Below, one piece after another: positions 54,521 to 63,655 of a stretch of DNA of 64,000 nt. The stretch's first letter is position 1. Every line of letters starts with the position of its first letter. The DNA lies in NCBI GenBank assembly GCA_023417475.1, contig JAEZFP010000065.1, positions 1-64,000 on the forward strand. Direction: 5' to 3'. This DNA is from Bacillota bacterium (lineage in GTDB: Bacteria > Bacillota > UBA4882 > UBA8346). The notes beneath the pieces were generated by a model that did no database searches, was not told the DNA's origin, and saw only the letters and a list, made by a program, of their open reading frames with translations. The position numbers were made by a program, and so were the translations under genes.

Positions 54521-56983
54521 ATGATTAACGATCGCCAAATAATAATATCAACCGCCAATAACCGTTGGTCCACCAACTGGGCCGGGCAGGTACTGCAATG
54601 GTCGGAGCTTGTCGCAAAGCTCCAATTCCCAGCCCGTGGGGTTGAGACGTTGGCCGAATACCTCAGCTTGCCGAAGCCGAAGCAGGATAATCTGAAAGAC
54701 GTCGGAGGGTTTGTCGGTGGATCGATGTCAAGCGGCCGCCGTAAGGTGATCCACATGACCGGCAGAGACGTGATCACCCTCGACCTTGACAACATACCCC
54801 CGGGGAAGACGGCCGACGTCCTGCGACGCGTGGACGGCCTTGGATTCGGTTATGCGGTCTACTCTACCCGCAAACACGAGGAGAGCCGGCCAAGGCTGAG
54901 GGTCTTGGCCCCGCTCTCCCGGATGGCCACGGCGGAGGAGTATGAACCATTGGCGCGACGGTTGGCGGCGTATATCGGGATCGAGCTTTGTGATCCGACG
55001 ACTTTTGAGGTTCACCGGTTGATGTATTGGCCGAGTTGTTGCGCCGACAGTCAATACGTTTATACCTTCGCCGATAGGCCGTTCCTGGATACTGACAAAA
55101 TGCTCGCAACCTACGCCGACTGGCGCAACTTCTCCGAGTGGCCGGAGGTACCGGGCGCCCGGGAACGCCGGGTTAAAACCGACGCCGCCAAGCAGGGCGA
55201 CCCGTTATCAAAAAACGGTGTCGTAGGGGCTTTCTGCAAGACCTATAACATCTATCAAGCGATGGACGCGTTTCTGCTTGGTATTTATACGCCGGTCGAT
55301 AATGCGCCGGACCGGTATACCTTTGTCGGCGGCAGCACGGTAGGCGGCGCGATTGTCTACGACAACGGGGCGTTCCTGTTCTCCCACCACAGCACCGACC
55401 CGGCAGGCGGCCGGCTGGTCAATAGTTTTGATCTGGTCCGGCTCCACCGGTTTGGTACTCTGGACGATGACGCCAAGCCGGAGACGCCAACCAATAAACT
55501 GCCGTCATACACGGCCATGTGTCAACTGGCGGTATCTGATCAGTTGGTAGCGATATTGCTTAATCAAGAACGGTACGAGAAGGCAACGGCGGACTTTGCT
55601 GTAGAGCTTATGGGGCCGGGGGTGTCGTCCGATCCGCCTGCGTCCAACTCTCTGGCAGTCAATGACGCCAACTGGCTGGCGAGATTAGAAGTATCATCGA
55701 CAACAGCTTTACCGTTAAAAACGATTAATAACATTCTGGTTGTTCTTGAGCATGACCCACTTATCAAAGGCAAAATAGCCTTCGACGAGTTCGCCAACCG
55801 GGGGTTGGTCCTTGGCCCCATGCCGTGGGATCCGCGAGACGAAAGAAGGGACTGGTCGAACCACGACGACCAAGGACTACGTAACCACATTGAAGCTGTA
55901 TACAAAATATCAAGCCCGACGAAAGTCGATGACGCCCTTGGCCTGTGCGCCCATAAGAACCGGATTAACGACGTGCAGAACTATCTCAAAAGTTTATCCT
56001 GGGACGGAGCACCGCGCCTAGATACGTTGTTTATTGATTTTCTCGGGGCGACGGATAGCCTTTACACTCGTGAGGTAACCCGGAAGGCGTTTACTGCCGC
56101 GGTGGCCAGAGCGATGGAACCAGGAATCAAATTCGACTACGTTCTGATCCTGGTCGGGCCGCAGGGAGTCGGTAAAAGCACTCTTTTACGTCTCATGGGC
56201 CGTGATTGGTATAGCGATAATTTGACCTCGTTTGACGGCAAAGAAGCCGCTGAATTGATCCAGGGGATCTGGATCAACGAATTGGGAGAGTTGAGTTCCC
56301 TAAATCGATCGGAATCAAATATCGCGAAACAATTTTTGTCCCGGACGGAGGATATCTATCGGGAGCCCTTTGGAAAAAGGACCGCGAAATACCCCAGGCG
56401 ATGCGTATTTTTCGGAACGACCAATGAAAGTGAATTCCTAAAAGATGTAACCGGAAACCGTCGTTTCTGGCCGGTCGCAGTAGGAGAATGGCAGCCGCGA
56501 AAAAGCGTATTTGATAATCTACCGTATGAGGTAGATCAGATATGGGCGGAAGCATTTAACCGGTGGCGTTTCGGTGAGCCGTTATACCTTAGCCAAGAAG
56601 TGGAGTCATTAGCGCATGAGCAGCAAGAACTTTATCGCGAAAGCAGCGCCAAGGAAGGGCTAATTCGGGAGTTTATCGAACGCCCGGTCCCTCTTGAATG
56701 GGTTAAACGTTCATTGGCGGAGCGCCGACTATATTGGGCCGGGGAGTTTGGCCGGATCGAAGGCGAAACGGAGCCGCGGGATCGGGTGTGCGCCGCCGAA
56801 GTGTGGTTTGAATGTCTTGGCGGGGACCTGAAGTATATGAAACGGAGCGACGCGGTTGAGATTAACGGAATACTTTCGCGAGTACAAGGGTGGAAGAGAT
56901 GTAACAGTAACGCCCGATACGGCCCATACGGTATCCAAAAAGGATTCATTAAAATGGCGTATGCTTACCTACCTCCCTCATAA
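54521..56983 (+). CDS. VapE/virulence-associated E-type primase-helicase
   Basis: An 820-residue phage replication protein. The N-terminal part (~1-250, with VITLDLDNIPPG and RPRLRVLAPLSR) resembles an AEP/bifunctional primase domain; the central part is a linker. The C-terminal part (~440-760) is a superfamily 3-like VapE ATPase with Walker A GPQGVGKSTLL, Walker B-like IWINELGEL and FFGTTNESEFL with the sensor Asn. ATG 54521 follows GAAGGAGGTGA. It lies directly before the iteron-rich origin, so it is probably the origin-unwinding and priming enzyme of the phage. Confidence 0.88.
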   Translation: MINDRQIIISTANNRWSTNWAGQVLQWSELVAKLQFPARGVETLAEYLSLPKPKQDNLKDVGGFVGGSMSSGRRKVIHMTGRDVITLDLDNIPPGKTADVLRRVDGLGFGYAVYSTRKHEESRPRLRVLAPLSRMATAEEYEPLARRLAAYIGIELCDPTTFEVHRLMYWPSCCADSQYVYTFADRPFLDTDKMLATYADWRNFSEWPEVPGARERRVKTDAAKQGDPLSKNGVVGAFCKTYNIYQAMDAFLLGIYTPVDNAPDRYTFVGGSTVGGAIVYDNGAFLFSHHSTDPAGGRLVNSFDLVRLHRFGTLDDDAKPETPTNKLPSYTAMCQLAVSDQLVAILLNQERYEKATADFAVELMGPGVSSDPPASNSLAVNDANWLARLEVSSTTALPLKTINNILVVLEHDPLIKGKIAFDEFANRGLVLGPMPWDPRDERRDWSNHDDQGLRNHIEAVYKISSPTKVDDALGLCAHKNRINDVQNYLKSLSWDGAPRLDTLFIDFLGATDSLYTREVTRKAFTAAVARAMEPGIKFDYVLILVGPQGVGKSTLLRLMGRDWYSDNLTSFDGKEAAELIQGIWINELGELSSLNRSESNIAKQFLSRTEDIYREPFGKRTAKYPRRCVFFGTTNESEFLKDVTGNRRFWPVAVGEWQPRKSVFDNLPYEVDQIWAEAFNRWRFGEPLYLSQEVESLAHEQQELYRESSAKEGLIREFIERPVPLEWVKRSLAERRLYWAGEFGRIEGETEPRDRVCAAEVWFECLGGDLKYMKRSDAVEINGILSRVQGWKRCNSNARYGPYGIQKGFIKMAYAYLPPS

Positions 56984-57000
56984 AAAGAGGGTGGAAAAGT

Positions 57001-57281
57001 TGTCAACTTTCTCCGAAAAAAGCTGTCAACTTTGTCAACTTTCTATCGATTTTGTCAACTTTCTCAAAAAAGCTGTCAACTTTCAAAGTTGACAAAACAT
57101 GGTGAAAGTTGACAAGAAAGTTGACGCTGAAACCGTTGATATATCTATACTTATTACTATTTGTCAACCTTGTCAACTTTAATTATAGATAAGTATATTG
57201 AATAGGTAATTAGGTAGTAATATATCTCTCTAAATCGCCTAATTAAATATATTAATACGCGCGTGGTAGACAAAGTTGACA
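57001..57281. repeat. Iteron-type replication origin candidate
   Basis: Eleven near-identical decamers TGTCAACTTT are present. Direct copies lie at 57001, 57024, 57033, 57053, 57074, 57162 (TGTCAACCTT) and 57171; inverted copies lie at 57085, 57105, 57117 (last base changed) and 57272. The segment between the last two groups (57181-57260) is very AT-rich (AATTATAGATAAGTATATTG, TAATTAAATATATTAATAC), as expected of an unwinding element. The 56984-57311 gap has no gene and follows the VapE-type helicase. Phage replication origin is the natural reading. Confidence 0.75.
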
Positions 57282-57311
57282 AAGCCAATTTTTCGAAAGG
57301 ATTGATGTGGA

Positions 57312-57659
57312 ATGCCAGAATTTGAATTTAAAACCCGTGAACGGGATATTGAGGCCTATTTAAGAGATCAAACCCGGATTAAGCTTAGCGGAACTGCCTA
57401 TAAGTTCGTTTCCCCGGGAAATACTGGAGTCCCAGACCGTTTTTTAGCCCTACCCATCGGATTCGGGGTGTTTGTGGAACTAAAAGCGCCGGGTAAGAAG
57501 TCGACGGAAAAACAGAAACTGCAACAGGCCCGGCTAAAAAAGTTTGGATTTATCGTCTTTGCCGATATCGACAGCAAGGAAAAAGTAGACCAGGTTATCG
57601 ACTATTGTGCGGATCTGATTAAGCGGCACCGTGATCGAATAATTGACCAACCGTTGTGA
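57312..57659 (+). CDS. VRR-NUC domain nuclease
   Basis: A 115-residue stand-alone VRR-NUC fold, a PD-(D/E)XK nuclease. The core is SPGNTGVPDRFLA with the Asp, and VFVELKAPGKKSTEKQ with the E-x-K catalytic pair; a Gln follows two turns later, as in the family. These small phage nucleases act on branched DNA or in recombination and replication. ATG 57312 lies after GAAAGGATTG. It stands between the origin and the SNF2 helicase. Confidence 0.9.
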   Translation: MPEFEFKTRERDIEAYLRDQTRIKLSGTAYKFVSPGNTGVPDRFLALPIGFGVFVELKAPGKKSTEKQKLQQARLKKFGFIVFADIDSKEKVDQVIDYCADLIKRHRDRIIDQPL

Positions 57660-57695
57660 TGCCGTGAAGCCGTAGAGAGGCGGAGGTGATTTCTA

Positions 57696-59093
57696 ATGAA
57701 ATTTGTACCGCATGACTATCAAAGATACTGCATTAACCGGGCATTGATTGATACTAAGTTAGCCGATCTGTTGGATATGGGTTTGGGGAAAACAGTGATC
57801 ACCTTAACCGCAATTAACGATTTGAAATATAACCGGTTCCAAGTATCTAAGGTCTTGGTTATCGCCCCGAAAAAGGTCGCGGAAAAGACCTGGAGCAAAG
57901 AGGCGGAAAAATGGGACCATCTCGGCATGTTGCGGATCATACCGGTTTTAGGTAGTCAGCAAAAAAGAATTAAAGCCCTAAATACCCCCGGTGATGTGTA
58001 TGTTACGAATCGCGATAATGTGGTTTGGCTAGTCCAATATTATAGAAATGCTTGGCCGTTCGATATGGTTGTCCTGGATGAACTTACGAGTTTCAAGAAT
58101 CATGAAGCGAAGCGCTTTAAAGCTCTTACTTGGGTCAGAAAGTTCATGACAAGAGTGATTGGCTTGACCGGAACCCCTTCGCCGAATGGTCTGCTTGACT
58201 TATGGGCGCAGATGTATTTGATCGATGAAGGTGAGCGATTAGGTAAAACGTTTGAAGGATACCGGCAACGGTATTTCGAGCCGGCCCAAAGAGACGAGAA
58301 TCGGATTCTATCGTATCAACCCAAACCTGGAGCCGAAGAAGCCATTCACAGATTATTGGCCGATATTTGTATCTCGATGAAAGCCGAAGATTACTTGGAA
58401 TTACCAGATTGCATTTACAACATTGTCCCGGTGGTTTTGGATAGCAAAGCCGAGGCCACCTACAAAAAACTTGAACGGGAAATGCTTTTGGAACTCGACG
58501 AAGGAACGGTTGACGCCGGATCGGCTGCGGTGTTAACCGGGAAACTGCTTCAGCTTTGTAATGGCGCGGTATATGCGTATGATCAGACCGAGGAACAACA
58601 GGTGATTGAAATCCACAACTGCAAGATCGAAGCCTTCCTTGAGTTGATCGAGGGCTTGAATGGGAAACCGGTTTTAGTGTTTTACAACTTCAAGCACGAT
58701 TTAGAACGAATCAAACAGGCATTGCATAAGTTCGACCCGAAACTTGTCGTTCGGAAGCTTGATAAACCGCAAGATGAGGACGATTGGAACGCCGGTAAAA
58801 TTAACGTTTTGTTAGCCCATCCAGCGAGTTCGGCTTATGGCTTGAACCTACAGCAAGGCGGCAATCACGTGATTTGGTTTGGTTTAACCTGGTCTTTGGA
58901 GTTATACCAGCAGGCCAACAAACGACTTCATCGGCAAGGCCAGACTGAGAAGGTAATCATTCACCACTTGGTTGTGGAGGGCGGCCGCGATGAGGATGTT
59001 ATGATGGCTCTTGAGGATAAGGGCAATACACAGGACCGGCTGTTAAATTCTTTGAAAGTCAGGATTAAAAAAGTTCAAGAGGAGGTAGCGTGA
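57696..59093 (+). CDS. SNF2/DEAD-family phage helicase
   Basis: A 465-residue superfamily 2 ATPase of SNF2 type. Motif I is LDMGLGKTVITL, motif II is VLDELTSFKN (DELT rather than DEAH), motif III is GLTGTPSPNGL, and motif VI is QQANKRLHRQGQ. The two RecA-like lobes are complete; there is no extra DNA-targeting domain. Commonly encoded in phages with DUF2815 and polymerase A, acting at replication forks. ATG 57696 follows GGAGGTG. The stop overlaps the next start region. Confidence 0.9.
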   Translation: MKFVPHDYQRYCINRALIDTKLADLLDMGLGKTVITLTAINDLKYNRFQVSKVLVIAPKKVAEKTWSKEAEKWDHLGMLRIIPVLGSQQKRIKALNTPGDVYVTNRDNVVWLVQYYRNAWPFDMVVLDELTSFKNHEAKRFKALTWVRKFMTRVIGLTGTPSPNGLLDLWAQMYLIDEGERLGKTFEGYRQRYFEPAQRDENRILSYQPKPGAEEAIHRLLADICISMKAEDYLELPDCIYNIVPVVLDSKAEATYKKLEREMLLELDEGTVDAGSAAVLTGKLLQLCNGAVYAYDQTEEQQVIEIHNCKIEAFLELIEGLNGKPVLVFYNFKHDLERIKQALHKFDPKLVVRKLDKPQDEDDWNAGKINVLLAHPASSAYGLNLQQGGNHVIWFGLTWSLELYQQANKRLHRQGQTEKVIIHHLVVEGGRDEDVMMALEDKGNTQDRLLNSLKVRIKKVQEEVA

Positions 59094-59338
59094 TGAAACA
59101 CCCAAAAGAGGTTTATGAACAAACTGATTTTAATGGGCCTGATGAAGATATGAGTCATTACCAACAAAAGATTGTTAAGACTCGAAAAAATCATAAATGT
59201 TGTAATTGCGGAAACACCATCAACGCAGGAGAAGAAGCGCTTTACGAGTCTTGTTTCATGGACGGATATCCACAACACGCATATACTTGCATTCCTTATT
59301 GTGATAAATGGTTGGATGAAATTGAAGGCAGGAGGTAG
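59093..59338 (+). CDS. Small zinc-binding phage protein (81 residues)
   Basis: CCNCGNTINAGEE and the later Cys in YTCIPYCDKW give two Cys pairs typical of a treble-clef or zinc-ribbon. ATG 59093 overlaps the helicase stop and follows GAGGAGGT. The rest is short and hydrophilic. Such small zinc fingers accompany phage helicases; function unknown. Confidence 0.7.
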   Translation: MKHPKEVYEQTDFNGPDEDMSHYQQKIVKTRKNHKCCNCGNTINAGEEALYESCFMDGYPQHAYTCIPYCDKWLDEIEGRR

Positions 59339-59342
59339 TATG

Positions 59343-59633
59343 ATGTCAACACAAAATGAGGTTATCAAAGACGTTATAAGTGAACGCGATCGCCAAGATG
59401 CCAAGTGGGGCGAGCAAAACCATTTTCCACAGTTTTGGTCCGGAATCTTAGGTGAAGAGTACGGCGAGTTGTGTGAGGCAATTAACGAAACCGTGTTTAA
59501 TAACGGCAGTGATAAAGGCGGGTACGATAATATGCGTAAAGAGGCAATTCATGTAGCCGCTGTTGCAATCGGTTTCCTGGAATGCTTGGAACGAAATAGG
59601 AGACATTGGTTTCCGGAGGATGGTGATAGATAA
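59343..59633 (+). CDS. MazG-like nucleotide pyrophosphohydrolase-type protein
   Basis: A 96-residue protein; the helical pattern ERDRQDAKWGEQNHF, then FWSGILGEEYGELCEAINET with an E-E-x-x-E metal site, and KEAIHVAAVAIGFLECL matches all-alpha NTP pyrophosphatases of the MazG superfamily. Start ATG 59343 is 6 bases after GGAGGT (ATG 59340 is the in-frame alternative). A nucleotide-pool role in phage replication is plausible. Confidence 0.72.
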   Translation: MSTQNEVIKDVISERDRQDAKWGEQNHFPQFWSGILGEEYGELCEAINETVFNNGSDKGGYDNMRKEAIHVAAVAIGFLECLERNRRHWFPEDGDR

Positions 59634-60001
59634 TGCAATTACCGAATCCAAAAGAACCACCAGCAAAGCCGAGACTTGTTATCATCGAAAGCCCATACGC
59701 TGGTGATGTTGAAAGAAACACCGAGTATGCGCGTCGGGCAATGGCCCACAGTTTGAGCGAGGGCGAAGCGCCGTTTTTATCGCACTTGCTTTATACCCAA
59801 GTGTTGAATGATGAAATCCCAGGAGAACGGAGCACAGGAATCTATGCGGGGTTGTCTTGGGGGGCCGTTGCCGAACAGACAATTGTTTACGACGATTACG
59901 GGATCAGTGAAGGGATGAAAATCGGGATATGTTTGGCTTCGGTGGAGAAAAGACCGATCAAATTTAGGTCGATCGGGAAGAACCCGGGAGACGAAGAATG
60001 A
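59633..60001 (+). CDS. DUF7768-like phage protein
   Basis: A 122-residue protein with RLVIIESPYAGDVERNTEYA and the later FLSHLLYTQVL, a small Rossmann-like fold related to DUF4406/nucleoside 2-deoxyribosyltransferase-like domains. It starts directly at the previous gene's stop (TAATG). The final GKNPGDEE ends in a TGA overlapping the next ATG. Enzymatic activity is unproven. Confidence 0.7.
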   Translation: MQLPNPKEPPAKPRLVIIESPYAGDVERNTEYARRAMAHSLSEGEAPFLSHLLYTQVLNDEIPGERSTGIYAGLSWGAVAEQTIVYDDYGISEGMKIGICLASVEKRPIKFRSIGKNPGDEE

Positions 60002-60147
60002 TCCCATTCATTGCGGCAACAGCCGCAGTTGTAACCATGATCATCGTATCATGTCTTAGCCACAAGGAGGTGCCAGATGAAAAAGAATCAACCGTTACCA
60101 AAACCGAAATTAAAAAGCCCATGGCCGGAGCAGAAGAAACGAATTAA
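59998..60147 (+). CDS. Small membrane-anchored phage protein (49 residues)
   Basis: ATG overlaps the previous stop (ATGA). MIPFIAATAAVVTMIIVSCL is a single transmembrane or lipoprotein-like segment followed by an acidic/basic tail. It overlaps the next gene by 71 bases in another frame. It could be a chance frame; the coupled start is the main support. Confidence 0.45.
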   Translation: MIPFIAATAAVVTMIIVSCLSHKEVPDEKESTVTKTEIKKPMAGAEETN

Positions 60148-60655
60148 CCGAGCGGCGATTGAGTGGGACTTAAAGACTTATCCAGCTATGAAACGAGAAA
60201 TCGAAGAAGTATTACAGACAATGGATGATATTGCGGCGCCTTCTGCGGTTGATGTGCGATCGAGCGTTTATTCGATACCTCATAAAAGCAGTTTTAAGCC
60301 GAGACAATTGGGCGATCAACCCGAATATATTGTCAGTCATCCGGTTAGGCATGATAGTGATCCGACAGCCAATAAAGCCGAGCAGCTAAGACAATACCGA
60401 GAAACGGTCTTACATGGGACGGAATATCGCGAAACTGTTCGCCGGGTCAATGCAATTGAATGGACAATGGAGAGGTTGGAAAAGTCGAAGTCCATAATGT
60501 TTAATCAGCAAGCATTATTGGTTAAACGGGCCTACTTTGACCAGGAAGATGTCAAAGAGGTAGTCAAAGAGCTTAACATCTCATTGCGCACTTTTTACTA
60601 CTGGAGGGATAGTGTGATAAACAAAATAGCCAAAGAGCTGGGGTTTATTATCTAA
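60077..60655 (+). CDS. ArpU/RinA-like phage late-gene transcriptional regulator
   Basis: A 192-residue regulator placed just before the packaging genes. The N-terminus is basic and extended, and the C-terminal ~70 residues (EWTMERLEKSKSIMFNQQAL, VKELNISLRTFYYWRD) form a sigma-region-4-like HTH, as in ArpU/RinA late activators. ATG 60077 follows AAGGAGGTG. A terminator lies in the following leader and an extended -10 element (TGG-TAAAAT, 60698-60706) is just downstream of this gene, consistent with late-promoter control. Confidence 0.82.
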   Translation: MKKNQPLPKPKLKSPWPEQKKRINRAAIEWDLKTYPAMKREIEEVLQTMDDIAAPSAVDVRSSVYSIPHKSSFKPRQLGDQPEYIVSHPVRHDSDPTANKAEQLRQYRETVLHGTEYRETVRRVNAIEWTMERLEKSKSIMFNQQALLVKRAYFDQEDVKEVVKELNISLRTFYYWRDSVINKIAKELGFII

Positions 60656-60697
60656 AAAAAGATTGCAAAAAGTTTGCACATTTTGGCCCCAAAACTG

Positions 60698-60706
60698 TGG
60701 TAAAAT
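60698..60706 (+). promoter_or_regulatory. Possible late promoter (extended -10)
   Basis: TGG-TAAAAT lies 43 bases after the ArpU-like gene; no good -35 is seen, so activator dependence is likely. Confidence 0.45.
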
Positions 60707-60725
60707 TGTATTATCAAAAGTTATG

Positions 60726-60760
60726 AAGACCGTGCGGGTAATGCGCGGTCTTTTCTTTTT
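60726..60760 (+). terminator. Terminator in the late leader
   Basis: AGACCGTGC / GCGCGGTCT hairpin (one G-T pair) followed by TTTTCTTTTT. It sits between the late promoter and the first late gene, so antitermination is possible. Confidence 0.7.
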
Positions 60761-60846
60761 AGGTGTCTGGCTTGGCCAGGGGTTGCATATCTCGTAATCG
60801 GCAGGGTGGGGCCGGAGATATTAATATTCTTATCGGAGTTGATACC

Positions 60847-61131
60847 ATGCTAAAGCAACGCGAGGATAACGAGGTTGTATTGTGCGACGGCAAGCCGCTT
60901 GACCATTGTATTTCATACAGCATAACGGCAGGGATTGCCAAGGTCTATAAGGTTGACGACGAAGGCAATATGGCCATGACCGCTGATGGTATTAGGGCAG
61001 AGGTAGAGGTAGTCAGGGGTTTTATCAGTGTTAGCGACAAAGGCGCAGCTACAAGCGATTTGGAAAAACCAAAGGCGGCCAAAAACACAAAAGGCCAGCT
61101 CAAAGCCGATTTGGGTCCTTCCGGAGAGTAA
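60847..61131 (+). CDS. Small phage protein before the terminase genes (94 residues)
   Basis: ATG 60847 follows TCGGAG by 8 bases; an in-frame GTG at 60763 directly after the terminator would add 28 residues (with a Gly/Arg-rich start) but has no ribosome site. The 94-residue product has a beta-rich core (VVLCDGKPLDHCISYSITAG) and a Lys/Ala-rich tail. No family recognised. Confidence 0.6.
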   Translation: MLKQREDNEVVLCDGKPLDHCISYSITAGIAKVYKVDDEGNMAMTADGIRAEVEVVRGFISVSDKGAATSDLEKPKAAKNTKGQLKADLGPSGE

Positions 61132-61142
61132 CGAAAGCCGGG

Positions 61143-61168
61143 GGTCGCGAGCAGCGCGACCTTTTTTT
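61143..61168 (+). terminator. Intrinsic terminator
   Basis: GGTCGCG / CGCGACC hairpin with a five-base loop and seven T, after the 94-residue protein gene. Confidence 0.85.
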
Positions 61169-61228
61169 GCGCATAAAAAATTTTTTCGGGTTCAATCTTT
61201 CTGATTTTTTGGGCTTGGCGGTGAAGCG

Positions 61229-61768
61229 ATGACGACCGGAAAAAAGATAAAAGAGACAGTGCCTAGATGGCTTTGGGTCGAAGGAGAAAAGTTTTATCTA
61301 AACTCAGAAAAAACCGCCGAGTTTTTCAGCGTTTCGGAACGTACTTTGTTGAACTGGAATGAAAAATCAGGAGGGGCTCTAAAAAAAGACACCGGATGGT
61401 GGGATACGCAAGCCATTATGGAATGGCTCAGTAAGGAGTCCTCTGGATCAGACGCAGCCCGTAAACTAAAGGCCGAAGCAGACCTCAAGGAAGAACAAGT
61501 TGCGGCAAAACGGTTAGAAAATGCAATTGAACGCGGCGAGTACCTGAAAAAGTCCGAAGTTTCGCAAGAATGGGCGACGAGGATCATCGAGTTAAAAAAC
61601 AGTCTCCTCGCTTTGGCAAAACTTATTGGGAGTTTAATGACTGACCCCAATTTAAGGATTTGGGTTGAAAGAGTTATCACTGAGAAGGTATACGAATTTT
61701 TAGAACAATATTCGAGAACCGGCAAATATACGCCAAAACAAACAACAAAGCGAGGCCGAAAAAAGTGA
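61229..61768 (+). CDS. Terminase small subunit-like protein (Nu1-type)
   Basis: A 179-residue DNA-packaging protein. The N-terminal winged HTH (FYLNSEKTAEFFSVSERTLL, then GWWDTQAIMEWL) resembles lambda gpNu1, which recognises the packaging site. A long coiled-coil middle (DAARKLKAEADLKEEQVAAK) and a basic tail follow. It directly precedes the large terminase. The ribosome site before ATG 61229 is weak (GGTGA). Confidence 0.83.
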   Translation: MTTGKKIKETVPRWLWVEGEKFYLNSEKTAEFFSVSERTLLNWNEKSGGALKKDTGWWDTQAIMEWLSKESSGSDAARKLKAEADLKEEQVAAKRLENAIERGEYLKKSEVSQEWATRIIELKNSLLALAKLIGSLMTDPNLRIWVERVITEKVYEFLEQYSRTGKYTPKQTTKRGRKK

Positions 61769-61777
61769 CGTGATACT

Positions 61778-63637
61778 ATGATCCAATGGTTCGAACAAGA
61801 AAAAAGCGCTTGGCGACCTCCTGAAAAACTAAAAGTGTCCGAATGGGCGGATAAAAACCGGATGATTGGCGCAAAAGATTCGATCACTAACGCCAATATG
61901 AAGTGGAATACTGATGTTACTCCCTATTTGAGGGAAATAATGGACACTTATAACGATCCCGAAATTGAGGAGGTAGCTTTTTGCAAGCCGACGCAAGTCG
62001 GGGGAACACAAGCTGGTCATAACATTCTAGGGTACGCAATTGATCAAGATCCAGCTTCGTTTATGGTCGTTTATCCAAGTGAAAAACTAGCTAAAAGCGT
62101 GAGTAAAAATAGAATCCAACCAATGCTCCAATTGACTCCAGTTTTGGCTGATAAATGGCTAGAAAAGGAATCGCAAACGCTTGAATTACAGTTTTTGGGC
62201 ATGTATATTTCGTTTGTTGGCGCCAATTCTCCGGGAAACCTTTCGTCAAAACCATTGGGAAGGCTCATTTTTGATGAAACGGATAAGTACCCTGATTTTT
62301 CAGGGGATGAAGCTGAACCAGTTAGCCTTGGCCGCGAACGTTCGAAGAATTTCTTGGACCGTAAAATATATATTTGGTCGACTCCAACAATAGAAAGCAA
62401 ACCGGTTTGGCAGGCTTTTATTTCTTCTGAGGTACAAAAACAGTTTTTCGTACCTTGCCCGCATTGCGGAGAGTATCAAACATTTAAATTCGCTCAAATT
62501 AAATGGCCGGAAGAATTAAAAAATATCAGCGATTACACGGAAAAAGCGCGTCAAGTGGAAGAATTGGCTTGGTACGAGTGTGAGGAATGCCACGAGATTA
62601 TTCAGGATCGCCAAAAATCTCAAATGCTTAAGCTCGGCGAGTGGAGGCCTGTAGCCTATGATTTGGAAAACGGAACCTTTAGGCCAACTCAAATGCCGAA
62701 AGGGAGAATTAAGCGTGTTGGATATCAGCTAAATTCGATATATTCGCCCTGGATTACCTTCGGGAATGTGGCAAAAGAGTTCATTTTAGCGAAAGATTTC
62801 CCCGGGAAACTTATGAATTTTGTAAATTCTTGGCTCGGGGAGATTTGGCGAAATAAAACCAACTCTATGAAATCAGATTCAATCTGGAAGAAGAAACACA
62901 CGACTCCAAAAGGAATTGTACCTTTTGATGTGGGAGAAACCATTTTAACCGGTGGTATTGACCGCCAAAAAGATCATTTCTGGTATGTTATTCATGCGTG
63001 GGGTCCGGGATTTACTGGGCGGTTAGTTGATTACGGCCAAGCGGAGACTTGGGCGGATCTTGATAAAATATTTTTGGAACGCCGGTATTATAATCTCAAA
63101 AATCAAGCCTTTAGGGTTATGCGGGTTATGATTGATTCCGGGTATGATACCGACGCAGTTTACGATTATTGTGCAATGAATAAAGACATTTTTCTACCGT
63201 GCAAAGGGGCGAACAGGAAACTGACCGCTCCTTTTTCTATTTCCTCAATCGAAAAGAAAAAAGACGGTAAACAGTGGTTTAACGGGTTAAAACTTTATGA
63301 GGTCGATACGGATTATTTTAAAGATTTTATTTTTGGTCGGTTAGAACGAGAACCTGACGCGCTTGGATCCTGGACGCTGTTCTCGGATTGTCCCCAAGAA
63401 TTTGCAGATCATATTTGTTCCGAGCGAAAAAATGAGATCCAGGATAAAAAAACCAAGAAAATAACTTTTAAATATCTGCCTATTGGGTCTCATGCGATTA
63501 ACCATTTACTTGACTGTTCGGTGTATTCTGCTTGCGCCGCTGAAAGTATCGGAGTTCGCTATTTAAGAAAAACAGAAGAAGTAAAAAAAGCGGCGCCACC
63601 AAAACGCCGAGTAGTCAGCAAAGGGGTTAGAGCCTAA
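61778..63637 (+). CDS. Terminase large subunit (GpA family)
   Basis: A 619-residue packaging motor of the lambda gpA type. The ATPase part has the Walker A-like CKPTQVGGTQ (~68-77) and Walker B LIFDETDKYPD (~165). A zinc-binding insert holds CPHCGEYQ and CEECHE (~230-270). The nuclease domain includes TGGIDRQKDHFWYV and MIDSGYDTDAVYDYC with catalytic Asp residues. All expected motifs are present, so headful or cos packaging by this protein is likely. ATG 61778 follows the small subunit by nine bases. Confidence 0.93.
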   Translation: MIQWFEQEKSAWRPPEKLKVSEWADKNRMIGAKDSITNANMKWNTDVTPYLREIMDTYNDPEIEEVAFCKPTQVGGTQAGHNILGYAIDQDPASFMVVYPSEKLAKSVSKNRIQPMLQLTPVLADKWLEKESQTLELQFLGMYISFVGANSPGNLSSKPLGRLIFDETDKYPDFSGDEAEPVSLGRERSKNFLDRKIYIWSTPTIESKPVWQAFISSEVQKQFFVPCPHCGEYQTFKFAQIKWPEELKNISDYTEKARQVEELAWYECEECHEIIQDRQKSQMLKLGEWRPVAYDLENGTFRPTQMPKGRIKRVGYQLNSIYSPWITFGNVAKEFILAKDFPGKLMNFVNSWLGEIWRNKTNSMKSDSIWKKKHTTPKGIVPFDVGETILTGGIDRQKDHFWYVIHAWGPGFTGRLVDYGQAETWADLDKIFLERRYYNLKNQAFRVMRVMIDSGYDTDAVYDYCAMNKDIFLPCKGANRKLTAPFSISSIEKKKDGKQWFNGLKLYEVDTDYFKDFIFGRLEREPDALGSWTLFSDCPQEFADHICSERKNEIQDKKTKKITFKYLPIGSHAINHLLDCSVYSACAAESIGVRYLRKTEEVKKAAPPKRRVVSKGVRA

Positions 63638-63655
63638 GAGGAAGGAGGCGGTACA

